Assembly (NCBI RefSeq): GCF_946886695.1
Contig: NZ_CAMPJD010000001.1
Coordinates: forward strand, 62,001 to 126,000
Length of the DNA stretch: 64,000 bases
Direction: 5' to 3'
Source: an uncultured Pseudoxanthomonas sp.
GTDB taxonomy: Bacteria > Pseudomonadota > Gammaproteobacteria > Xanthomonadales > Xanthomonadaceae
In this document: positions 57,343-64,000 of the stretch, piece after piece
How positions within the stretch are numbered: position 1 is the first letter of the stretch
Layout of the letters: the number at the start of each line of letters is the position of its first letter
The notes under the pieces: model-generated
Told to the model about the DNA's origin: nothing
The model's input: the letters and a program-made list of their open reading frames with translations, nothing else
The model's database searches: none
Translations under genes and position numbers: made by a program

Positions 57343-57690
57343 CGATGGCGTTCCGAGCCCGATGTGCAAGGCTCGCAGTGCCACAGGCGGAGCCGGGAAT
57401 CCCGAGCGCAAGGCAATGCAGCCCCATCGATGGCTTTCGGCGTGCCATCGATGGGTGTCAGGAAGCGATCGATGGGATCCGGAAAGCCATCGATGGCTCC
57501 CGGAATGTGATCGCTGGGGCTCGGGAGCTCCGACGGTGGGTTTCAGAAAGCGATCGATGGGTCTTTGAGTGCGATCGATGGCTCTCCGAAAGCCATCCGA
57601 TGGCCTTTCGTGCCCCACCGTTGGGAATCCGAGCCTTGCACGCAACGCTCGGAGGGCCATCGATGGGACTCCGAGCCCGATCTGGCGGCA
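57343..57690. repeat. 21-bp-period tandem array with CCATCGATGG-type cores and inverted flanks
   Basis: Ten units with an exact or near-exact 21-bp period run from about 57421 to 57630. Units contain a 9-10-base core such as CATCGATGG or GATCGATGG starting at 57425, 57446, 57467, 57488, 57509, 57530, 57552, 57573, 57594 and 57616. Most cores are palindromic (CCATCGATGG). The rest of each unit is a degenerate (C/G)-(T/A)-TCC-GGAA-A-like linker. A 12-bp perfect inverted repeat flanks the array: GTGCAAGGCTCG at 57364-57375 and CGAGCCTTGCAC at 57630-57641. Solitary cores with GTTCCGAGCCCGAT-like sequence lie on both outer sides (about 57343-57363 and 57658-57682). Because 21 is a multiple of 3, several frames on both strands are open and encode seven-residue repeats; I do not call a gene. 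Confidence 0.85.
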
Positions 57691-57724
57691 GGAATGTGAG
57701 ACTCGACGCCCACCGGATCCTGCT

Positions 57725-58267
57725 TCATGCGTGGAACAGGTACAGCACATCCTCGTCCAGGTTGCGGAGGATCTCAGGCAGCGCAGCGCCCACACTCACG
57801 GGACGGCGCTCGCGTATGCGGATGTCCTCATCCAGCGGACCGCTGTAATGGTGAAGCAGCAGGCCTAGCGCTCGCACCTGCCCGGAGCCCAGCATTGCGT
57901 CGATGAAGGCAACCCATTTCGTCATCTCGGCGTCGATGCGGCGCGCCTCGGCCCGCGCGTCAACGTCCGCCTGTTCGCGCTTCTGAGCCAGCGCCCGCGC
58001 CGCCTTGGCAGCGCTCCACCCCTTGCGCGTCAGCTTCCTCGCTTTTTCGTCCCAGTCGGTCGTGCGCGACCTGCGCGCCCATCCCAACGGCGCGTCGCAG
58101 TCGCAATGACCGGGCGTGGTCAGAAAGTACGCCTCGCTGGGCGCCAGTTGTCCCTGCACCGACGGGCTTGGGAGCGGGCGGAGCTGTCTGCCGTGCGCAC
58201 GCGCAAGCGTATCTAGCGCCGCAAGCGGCGCGTTGGCAGGCAGCGTGGCGGTGACGAATCGGCACAT
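57725..58267 (-). CDS. Hypothetical protein with internal coiled-coil segment
   Basis: I do not recognise a family for this 180-residue product. It begins MCRFVTATLPANAPLAALDT, has a Cys-x-Cys (GHCDCDAPLGW), a charged helical segment likely to form a coiled coil (ARALAQKREQADVDARAEAR) and a C-terminal RALGLLLHHYSGPLDEDIRI. It is predicted cytoplasmic. Its 3' end abuts the 21-bp array. It is in the accessory block between ligA and zipA. Confidence 0.65.
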   Translation of the reverse strand: MCRFVTATLPANAPLAALDTLARAHGRQLRPLPSPSVQGQLAPSEAYFLTTPGHCDCDAPLGWARRSRTTDWDEKARKLTRKGWSAAKAARALAQKREQADVDARAEARRIDAEMTKWVAFIDAMLGSGQVRALGLLLHHYSGPLDEDIRIRERRPVSVGAALPEILRNLDEDVLYLFHA

Positions 58268-58290
58268 GGGCGCAGTCTAGTGGAGCTGGT

Positions 58291-58650
58291 TCACGGCATG
58301 CCCGCCCCGACCGTCATCCGCACCGGGATGCCCGCCGGATCGAAGCCTTCCAAGCAGAACACGTTGACGCCGTAGTAATCCGGGGTGACGCGCTTGCGGT
58401 GGAACGGATAGATGCCGCACACCTTGCAGAAGTGGTGGCGCGCGGTGTGGGTGTGGAACCGGTATTCGGCCAGCGCCTCCGTCCCGGCCAGCAGGCGGAA
58501 GGCGCTCTCGTGCACCCTCACCATCAGCGCGTTCTTCTTGCGGCAGATCGAACAATCGCACTGCGTCAGCTCGGGGAAGTCAGTGTCGATCTCGAAGCGC
58601 ACGGCACCGCAGTGGCAGCGGCCGGTGTGGGTCTGCAGGGGGCGGCTCAT
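58291..58650 (-). CDS. GFA/CENP-V-fold zinc protein
   Basis: A 119-residue protein of the glutathione-dependent formaldehyde-activating (GFA) fold. The zinc ligands are visible: GRCHCGAVRFEI, QCDCSICRKKNAL and HHFCKVCGIYPFHRKR. Family members have varied or unknown substrates, so I do not claim formaldehyde chemistry. The start was set at ATG 58650 (MSRPLQTHTG), just before the first zinc motif; an ATG nearer 58662 is possible. Confidence 0.9.
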   Translation of the reverse strand: MSRPLQTHTGRCHCGAVRFEIDTDFPELTQCDCSICRKKNALMVRVHESAFRLLAGTEALAEYRFHTHTARHHFCKVCGIYPFHRKRVTPDYYGVNVFCLEGFDPAGIPVRMTVGAGMP

Positions 58651-58736
58651 CGGGCATCCCATGGGGTTTGGAGGGGTCGGGGTGAGCAACGCGAACCCCT
58701 ACACGCGCGGCCGGACCAGAGCATCAGAAAGCAACC

Positions 58737-58842
58737 GCAGGATGGGTTGAGCCATCGGCGGCTTTCAACGGCGAAGCCGGTCTACCCATCACGCTTTTTC
58801 AGAGGAGCGATGGGTATCGCTTCGCTCAACCCATCCTACGCG
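58737..58842. repeat. Inverted repeat GATGGGTTGAGC type
   Basis: CGCAGGATGGGTTGAGC (58737-58753) faces GCTCAACCCATCCTACGCG (58824-58842), with a nested inverted pair TACCCATC / GATGGGTA inside. This is a common intergenic repeat type in xanthomonads. No gene lies in 58651-58866. Confidence 0.7.
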
Positions 58843-58866
58843 CTGCGCGCATGTCGGGCCGCGTGA

Positions 58867-59373
58867 TCAGGTGTCGGCGTACTCGGCTTCATGCGCCCTG
58901 AGCTGCTCGGGCAACGCGATGCCGTCGCGTCGCGCAATGGCGAACATCGCACGCTGGGTGAACCCGCCATGGATCTTTCCAGCGCTGTCGCGCACCTGCC
59001 AGTCCTCGATGTCCTCGAAGGCGCAGCGATGCAGGCGGTCCAGCGTGCCGTTGTGGGTCACGGGCGGCGTGACCAGGCGCACGCCCAGTTCGCCTGGCCC
59101 GAGCACTTCGACGACCTCGGCCCACAGGTGTTCCACCTGCCCGGAACTGCTGACGAAGCGCAGCTTGACCAGTGCGCTCTCGCGCGGCCCTGCCAGGTGC
59201 GTGCGGAATGCATCCAGGGTAGCGGTGGCGCGCTCCATCGCCGCCAGCAGCAAAGGATCGTCCGGGTCCGTCTGCAACGGCGGGAACTCGGGACGCGGCG
59301 AACGCCATCGGATGAAAAGCCACAATGCGCCACACAAGGCGAGCAACAAGCCGATCTTGACGGGCAGTGGCAT
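58867..59373 (-). CDS. Membrane-anchored DUF2314 protein
   Basis: The product has 168 residues with one N-terminal membrane helix (VKIGLLLALCGALWLFIRW) and a DUF2314-like domain at about 70-155 (VKLRFVSSSGQVEHLWAEVV, GGFTQRAMFAIARRDGIALP). DUF2314 proteins have no known function; several occur beside toxin or immunity genes. The start at 59373 begins the hydrophobic helix; the longer frame overlaps the next gene. Confidence 0.8.
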   Translation of the reverse strand: MPLPVKIGLLLALCGALWLFIRWRSPRPEFPPLQTDPDDPLLLAAMERATATLDAFRTHLAGPRESALVKLRFVSSSGQVEHLWAEVVEVLGPGELGVRLVTPPVTHNGTLDRLHRCAFEDIEDWQVRDSAGKIHGGFTQRAMFAIARRDGIALPEQLRAHEAEYADT

Positions 59374-59432
59374 GGCAGATCCTGCAAGGGGCGACCAGCG
59401 CAAGGTACTGCACACGCGCAACACGGGGAAGC

Positions 59433-59780
59433 TCAACCCAGGTACGCCGCTCCGGTGGGTAGGAACCGCACCACCTTCTCCTTCAACCGTTGGATGAGTG
59501 CCGGATCCATGAAGGCGTAGTTGTCTGGAATGTCCAGGCAGACCACGCGCTTGCCGCCGAGGTGGCGGGCGAACTTCGCTGACAGGCGGGCCCGGTGGAC
59601 CTTCTCCATCACGAAGACCAGGTCCGCCCACGCCAGCAGCTCGGGCGACACCGGCACCTCGGCTTCATGACCCAGTCCCGCGGAGGCCGTCTCGATTCCC
59701 GGCCAGTCGGCGAACACCTGCTCCGCCGTGGGGCTACGCAGGCGGTTCTGGGTGCAGATGAAGAGGACGTGGCGGGGCAT
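59433..59780 (-). CDS. Low-molecular-weight protein tyrosine phosphatase-like protein
   Basis: A 115-residue protein with a P-loop CTQNRLRSPT after the first strand (MPRHVLFICTQNRLRSPTAE), fitting C-x5-R-S of the low-molecular-weight phosphatase/arsenate reductase fold but differing from the usual CxGNxCRS. A candidate general acid lies in DIPDNYAFMDPAL near the C-terminus. It is shorter than classic enzymes (about 150 residues). Stand-alone small versions of this kind exist in many genomes; the substrate is unknown. Confidence 0.85.
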   Translation of the reverse strand: MPRHVLFICTQNRLRSPTAEQVFADWPGIETASAGLGHEAEVPVSPELLAWADLVFVMEKVHRARLSAKFARHLGGKRVVCLDIPDNYAFMDPALIQRLKEKVVRFLPTGAAYLG

Positions 59781-59785
59781 GGTGG

Positions 59786-60172
59786 TCAGCGGTGATAGGA
59801 CGCCTGCAGGAACCGGAGCGCGGCAATTACCTGGTCGACACGCGCGTCGCTCAGGCGACCGATGTGGTCCTGCAGGCGGTGCCTATAGAGGGAGGATATC
59901 TGCGACGCGATCACCACGCTCTGCTTGGCGAGCCCGCCTTCGCCGGCATCCAGCAGCACCACGCCGGGTTCCGAAACGCGATTGAGGTTGGAGCTGAGGG
60001 CGCAGACCACAACCGTACCGATCCGGGATTGGTTGAACACGTCGTCCTGCACGACGAGATGCGGGTGTGGCACGCCGGGGACCGAGCCACGGGATTCATC
60101 GGCAGTCACCCAGAAAATGTCGCCTCGGCGGATGATGCCTGCTGCAGCGGGCGTGTGGAGGTCTCTGTCCAT
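59786..60172 (-). CDS. MazF/PemK-family toxin-like protein
   Basis: A 128-residue protein with the MazF-type barrel: IIRRGDIFWVTADESRGSVP then GVPHPHLVVQDDVFNQSRIG, TVVVCALSSNLNR and AKQSVVIASQISSLYRHRL. MazF proteins are sequence-specific endoribonucleases. I see no antitoxin gene on either side: downstream (5 bases away) is the phosphatase-like gene and upstream is a DUF2200 gene. It may be an orphan or have a non-toxin role. The start at 60172 is preferred to ATG 60199, though neither has a good ribosome binding site. Confidence 0.82.
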   Translation of the reverse strand: MDRDLHTPAAAGIIRRGDIFWVTADESRGSVPGVPHPHLVVQDDVFNQSRIGTVVVCALSSNLNRVSEPGVVLLDAGEGGLAKQSVVIASQISSLYRHRLQDHIGRLSDARVDQVIAALRFLQASYHR

Positions 60173-60266
60173 GGGAGGAGATGGTAAGGCAACGATCATG
60201 GCTTGCCATCCGGATCATCGCCGTGTCCGGCGTGCAGGGAAGCCTACGCATGGACTCCGGATCCGC

Positions 60267-60611
60267 TCACCGCAGGATCTTCTCCATGGCTTTCTCTTTC
60301 GCCAGTTCGTCGACCAGCTTGTCGAGGTAGCGGATCTTCTGCATCAGCGGGTCTTCGACGTCTTCCACGCGCACGCCGCAGACCACGCCGGTGATCAACG
60401 AGGCGTTGGGATGGAGCGCCGGCGCCTGAGCGAAGAACGTGTCGAGATCGACCTTGTCGCTGATCTGCCGCTGCAGCCCGGCCGCGTCGTAGCCGGTCAG
60501 CCAGCGGATGACCTCGTCGACCTCGGTCTTCGTGCGCCCCTTGCGCTCGGCCTTCTGCACGTAGAGCGGATACACGCTGGCGAAGGACGTGGTGAAGATG
60601 CGGTGCGACAT
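60267..60611 (-). CDS. DUF2200 family protein
   Basis: A 114-residue cytoplasmic protein matching DUF2200 over its full length: [40 protein letters not shown], then [20 protein letters not shown] and [20 protein letters not shown]. The function is unknown. The start at 60611 is the family start. Confidence 0.9.
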   Translation of the reverse strand: MSHRIFTTSFASVYPLYVQKAERKGRTKTEVDEVIRWLTGYDAAGLQRQISDKVDLDTFFAQAPALHPNASLITGVVCGVRVEDVEDPLMQKIRYLDKLVDELAKEKAMEKILR

Positions 60612-60654
60612 CGAAAAACCTCCACTGACCTGACCCAAATGGGGTCGCCATAGA

Positions 60655-60750
60655 TTGGGGTGAGCGAAGCGGACCCCAACACGCGATCTTTATCCTATGC
60701 AGAAACGGAAGCGGCTCCGGCAATGTTGGGCTTCGCTTCGCTCACCCCAA
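60655..60750. repeat. 17-bp inverted repeat, TTGGGGTGAGCGAAGCG type
   Basis: TTGGGGTGAGCGAAGCG at 60655-60671 and its exact reverse complement at 60734-60750, 62 bases apart, between the DUF2200 and DUF1851 genes. Confidence 0.75.
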
Positions 60751-60758
60751 CCTGTGCG

Positions 60759-61193
60759 CTACTTCACTACCAAACTGACCCGTGCGCCGTCGGGTAGTTG
60801 ATCGATCTGCTTGGCCATAGAACCGTATGTAGAAACGAGTTCTTCAAGCGACATGGTGGCGAGATTGTCTCCACCGTACTCGCCACCCAACGCACCGGGG
60901 ATCTTCAGGCAGTACTTGAACCCTGGACGGAGCGGACCCAATCGTTCTTTTGCCTGCCGTGTCAGTTCGGTCATGTTCCAATCGTGCAGGAAGTCCTGAT
61001 CGCTGGAGAGCGTATCGAGCTCAGCCCTGGAAGCAGCAATCACCTTGCAGTACAAGTCTTCGGGACAGAGTCGCCAGTAGCGTTCCTCAACGTCCTTGAC
61101 GATCAGGTTTCCGAACGCGTTGTCCCCAACAACGAGCAGAGGCTTCAAACCTGCCCAACCCCAGGACGCCTCGATGATGGCGACCAGCTGCAT
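60759..61193 (-). CDS. DUF1851 (Tdi1-type immunity) protein
   Basis: A 144-residue protein resembling the DUF1851/T6SS immunity Tdi1 C-terminal domain: DNAFGNLIVKDVEERYWRLC, PEDLYCKVIAASRAELDTL, and LKIPGALGGEYGGDNLATMS. Members of this family neutralise type VI secretion effectors or act in similar conflict systems. No effector gene is beside it, so it may be an orphan immunity gene. The base composition is lower in GC than its neighbours, suggesting transfer. The start at 61193 lacks a strong ribosome binding site and the true N-terminus may be longer. Confidence 0.75.
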   Translation of the reverse strand: MQLVAIIEASWGWAGLKPLLVVGDNAFGNLIVKDVEERYWRLCPEDLYCKVIAASRAELDTLSSDQDFLHDWNMTELTRQAKERLGPLRPGFKYCLKIPGALGGEYGGDNLATMSLEELVSTYGSMAKQIDQLPDGARVSLVVK

Positions 61194-61228
61194 GCGGCGT
61201 TAGTGAACACACCGCACGGTCTTCACAC

Positions 61229-61963
61229 TCACCACCGCGGCGCCTTCGTCAGCGGCGGCGCCTCATGCTGGCGGTCATACGCGCGCAGTTCTTCACGGAT
61301 GTGCTGGATGCGCTGGCGGCCGAGGGTGTTGCGGCTGTCGTCGAGGACCACGCCGCCGAGCAGTTCGGCCATGCGTTCGACGTTGGGGAGCAGCTTCTCC
61401 CAGGCTTCCAGCGCCGTCATCGGTGCGGGCAGCGTGAGGAAGAACGCGATGGCCGGGGTTTCCAGCGTGCGGATGTTGGCCATGTCGAAGCTGCCGGGCT
61501 GCATGATGTTGGCCATGCTGAAGACCGGGCCGCGTTCCGGATGCCCTTCCACCAACCGGTGGAAGACATTCATGTGGCCGAAGGTCAGGCCCGTCTTCTC
61601 GGCGGCGACCACGATGTCCTCGCCGCGCAGCACCTGCCCGGCCTTGGCCGCGACATACAGCGAGACGATCTTGTCGAAATCCTGGCTGGGCCGCTTGCCC
61701 AGGTCGCTTTCGACGCCTGCCACCGGCGTGCCGCCGGGCAGGCCCAGCTCGGGCTGGCTGACACGGTCGTCGCTGTAGTCCTGCAACTGCTCACTGGTGT
61801 CGTCGCCCGCAAGGCTGGGCTCGACGCGCGCCGTGTCGCGCTCGGCGGGTTCCAGCCGGCGGCCCTGGCTGGGTTTCTTGGGACGACCGAACAGGAAGAT
61901 CGCGACCAGCAACAGGATGCCGGCGACGATGATTCCGATACGAAGCATGGCCATGTCGGACAC
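61229..61963 (-). CDS. zipA: ZipA cell division protein
   Basis: ZipA anchors FtsZ to the membrane at the division septum. The 244-residue product has an N-terminal membrane helix (LRIGIIVAGILLLVAIFLFG), a charged proline-containing linker and the C-terminal FtsZ-binding domain (about 105-235: IVSLYVAAKAGQVLRGEDIV, GHMNVFHRLVEG, MTALEAWEKLLPNVERMAEL). The GTG start at 61963 (VSDMAMLR) has GGAG 7-8 bases upstream and is preferred to ATG 61954. It lies 35 bases after the smc stop, in the same orientation. Confidence 0.94.
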   Translation of the reverse strand: MSDMAMLRIGIIVAGILLLVAIFLFGRPKKPSQGRRLEPAERDTARVEPSLAGDDTSEQLQDYSDDRVSQPELGLPGGTPVAGVESDLGKRPSQDFDKIVSLYVAAKAGQVLRGEDIVVAAEKTGLTFGHMNVFHRLVEGHPERGPVFSMANIMQPGSFDMANIRTLETPAIAFFLTLPAPMTALEAWEKLLPNVERMAELLGGVVLDDSRNTLGRQRIQHIREELRAYDRQHEAPPLTKAPRW

Positions 61964-61998
61964 AGGGGATTCTCCGGCAAGGTGGAATGGATGAAGGG

Positions 61999-64000
61999 TC
62001 AGGCGGCGCCGGCCAGGCGGGCGGCCTCTTCCAGGTCCACCGACACCAGCCGGCTGACACCGGGTTCCCGCATGGTAACGCCACTGAGCTGGTGTGCGGC
62101 TTCCATCGTGGCCTTGTTGTGCGACACGAACAGGAACTGCACCTTCTCGCTCATCTCCTTCACCATGTTGGTGAAGCGGCCCACGTTGGCCTCGTCGAGC
62201 GGCGCATCGACTTCGTCCAGCAGGCAGAACGGCGCGGGATTGAGCTGGAAGATGGCGAACACCAGCGCCACGGCGGTCATCGCCTTCTCTCCACCGGACA
62301 GCAGCGAGATATTGGACACGCGCTTGCCGGGCGGACGCGCCATGATGGCCACGCCGGTGTCGAGCAGGTCTTCGCCGGTCAGTTCCAGGTAGGCGTGGCC
62401 GCCGCCGAACAGGCGCGGATAGAGCTGCTGCACGCCGGCGTTGACGCGGTCGAAGGTGTCCTTGAAGCGGCCGCGGGTCTCGCGGTCGATCTTGCGGATG
62501 GCTTCTTCCAGCGTTTCCAGCGCAGTAGTCAGGTCGACGTTCTGCGCGTCCAGATACTCCGAACGCTGGCTGGCTTCGCCGTACTCGTGGATGGCGGCCA
62601 GGTTGACCGGCTCCAGCCGGCGCATGCGGCCATCGATCTGGGTGACGGCCTGCTCCCACTCGCGGATGTCGGCGACCTCGGGCAGCGTGTTGATGACGTC
62701 GTCCAGCACGAAGCCGCCGGCGACGACGGCCTCGGACAGCTGCTCGGCCTTCAGCGCGAGTGCCTGCTGGTCGAGCTTGCGCTGCGAGATGCGCTCGCGT
62801 TGGGCCAGCGCCTGTTCGTCGCGTTGCTGGCGGGTCTGCTCGTACTTGCGCAGCTCGTTGTCGATGCCTTCCAGCAGCGAGCGCGCTTCGGCCAGCTGGC
62901 GGTCGGCGGTGACGCGGTGTTCGAGGGCAGCCTGGCGCTGGGCATCCAGCTCCTGTACCGGTGAATCGCCTTCGCTCAGCTGCAGGGTGAGTTCTTCCAG
63001 GCGTGAGTCCAACTGCCCGCGCTGCCCGCCCATGCGGTCGAGCGCCTGGCTCAGCGAGACGATCTGGGCGCGCTGCGATTCCAGCGTCAGTGCCAGCGCG
63101 TGCACGGTGTCGCGTGAACTGCGGGCAGCTTCGCGGGCCTGGTCGCGGGCGTCGACCAGCTGGCGGCGTTCGCCTTCCAGTGCCTGCCGGGCCGACTCCA
63201 GGTCGCCCATGCGGGTAACCGCATCCTCGAGCTTGGCGCGGGCTTCGCGTGCCTGTTCGCGGCTGGTATCCAGTGTTTCTACCAGTTGCGCGATCTCACC
63301 ATCGATGCGCTCAAGGCGCGTCCGCGTGGCGTCCACCTTGCCCTGCTGGCTCTGCAGCTGGCCGGCCAGTTCCGACACGCCGCGATGGGCCATGTAGAGC
63401 GTGCGCTGCGCATCTTCACGCTGTTGCTCGGCGGCCAGTAACTGGTCGCGCAGACTGGCCAGGCGTTCTTCCAGCTCGCCTTCGCGCGCCTGCAGCGTTT
63501 CGATTTCGCCGCGCAACGACTGGATCTCGCGCTCGCGCAGCAGCGCGCCTTGCTTGGCGGCGCCGGAACGCAGCACGCGCACCCAGCCTGCGCCCAGGCG
63601 CTCGCCGGAGCGGGTGATGACGGAATCGCCGTCGCCCAGCTGCGATTGCAGCCGGCGGGCTTCGGACAGGTCCTCGGCCACGTGCAGGCGGGCCAGCAGG
63701 CGACGGATCGCCGCCGGCCCCTGCACCTTCGCGGCCAGCGAGGTCGGTGCGAACGCGACATCGCTGCGGTCGTCCGACACCAGTGCGATGCGGCCGTCAC
63801 CGAGTTCGCCCAGTGCATCGACCAAGGCTTCGGGCGCATCCACCAGCACACCTTCGATCAGCTGGCCGAGCGCGCCTTCGACGGCGTTCTCCCAGCCCGG
63901 CTCAACGGTCAGCTTCTCGCCGACGCGCGAAGCATTGTCCAGGCCGCGCGCCTTCAACCAGCTCATCGCGGCGCCCTGCTCCTGGCCCAACGCGGCGTGC
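61999..64000 (-). CDS. smc: SMC chromosome segregation protein (5' end outside window)
   Basis: C-terminal ~667 residues of a structural-maintenance-of-chromosomes ATPase; the frame is open past the right window edge. The visible part begins near the hinge (VEPGWENAVEGALGQLIEGV, RSDVAFAPTSLAAKVQGPAA). A long coiled coil follows (about 250 residues rich in Glu, Gln, Ala and Arg). The C-terminal ABC half has the signature LLSGGEKAMTAVALVFAIFQ and Walker B CLLDEVDAPLDEANVGRFTN. It works with ScpA/ScpB in chromosome compaction. It is followed by zipA. Confidence 0.96.
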   Translation of the reverse strand, partial: HAALGQEQGAAMSWLKARGLDNASRVGEKLTVEPGWENAVEGALGQLIEGVLVDAPEALVDALGELGDGRIALVSDDRSDVAFAPTSLAAKVQGPAAIRRLLARLHVAEDLSEARRLQSQLGDGDSVITRSGERLGAGWVRVLRSGAAKQGALLREREIQSLRGEIETLQAREGELEERLASLRDQLLAAEQQREDAQRTLYMAHRGVSELAGQLQSQQGKVDATRTRLERIDGEIAQLVETLDTSREQAREARAKLEDAVTRMGDLESARQALEGERRQLVDARDQAREAARSSRDTVHALALTLESQRAQIVSLSQALDRMGGQRGQLDSRLEELTLQLSEGDSPVQELDAQRQAALEHRVTADRQLAEARSLLEGIDNELRKYEQTRQQRDEQALAQRERISQRKLDQQALALKAEQLSEAVVAGGFVLDDVINTLPEVADIREWEQAVTQIDGRMRRLEPVNLAAIHEYGEASQRSEYLDAQNVDLTTALETLEEAIRKIDRETRGRFKDTFDRVNAGVQQLYPRLFGGGHAYLELTGEDLLDTGVAIMARPPGKRVSNISLLSGGEKAMTAVALVFAIFQLNPAPFCLLDEVDAPLDEANVGRFTNMVKEMSEKVQFLFVSHNKATMEAAHQLSGVTMREPGVSRLVSVDLEEAARLAGAA

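Noticed and set aside
57256..57848. Open frames of ~180 codons on both strands over the 21-bp array
   Set aside because: Openness follows from a 21-bp unit without stop codons; neither frame has a convincing start, and both overlap supported genes. Kept as a finding, not a gene.

Overview
The window is about 64 kb of high-GC gammaproteobacterial chromosome. Gene content and order (a lexA2-imuA-imuB-dnaE2 mutasome cassette, the smc/zipA/ligA neighbourhood, GTAG-type REP pairs, several RpoN and FliA flagellar promoters) point to the Xanthomonadaceae, most likely a Pseudoxanthomonas- or Lysobacter-like organism. This assignment is inferred from gene content, not from a database match. Most of the window is core chromosome. 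No prophage, CRISPR array, rRNA or tRNA gene was recognised.

Region 1 (1-20552) is a chemotaxis and second-messenger block. It holds four methyl-accepting chemotaxis proteins (one cut by the window edge), cheW, cheR-cheD-cheB, cheV, an active-looking PAS-PAS-GAF-GGDEF-EAL phosphodiesterase, a degenerate GGDEF-EAL-REC protein overlapping a degenerate histidine-kinase-like gene, a GIY-YIG nuclease, and a minus-strand group of flgA, flgM, flgN and a sensor kinase. Many transcription units carry a recognisable sigma-28 (FliA) promoter (TMAAGNNN-N11-GCCGATNN). cheRDB and flgA instead carry sigma-54 (RpoN) -24/-12 elements.

Region 2 (20699-31830) is the flagellar rod/hook/ring operon flgBCDEF-flgGHIJKL. 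It has a sigma-54 promoter before flgB, a second before flgG in a repeat-filled 614-bp gap, and a rho-independent terminator after flgL.

Region 3 (31839-44919) is rich in DNA damage functions: lexA-imuA-imuB-dnaE2-alkB on the minus strand behind one LexA2-type operator, a MazE-Doc toxin-antitoxin pair, a four-copy array of a ~110-bp inverted-repeat element, an HDOD signalling protein, and a DUF1998 helicase plus RNase H-like exonuclease resembling the MrfA/MrfB mitomycin-repair pair.

Region 4 (45095-53677) holds small lineage-specific proteins (including two tandem paralogues), a histidine kinase / response regulator / hybrid kinase operon, a membrane diguanylate cyclase with a consensus sigma-54 promoter, mtnA and a DUF3011 repeat protein.

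Region 5 (53787-64000) has epmA, ligA, zipA and the 3' part of smc. About 4 kb of small accessory genes (GFA, DUF2314, phosphatase-like, MazF-like, DUF2200, DUF1851) sits between ligA and zipA, together with a 21-bp-period tandem array of ten units (57421-57630) flanked by 12-bp inverted repeats. This array is the most unusual structure in the window.
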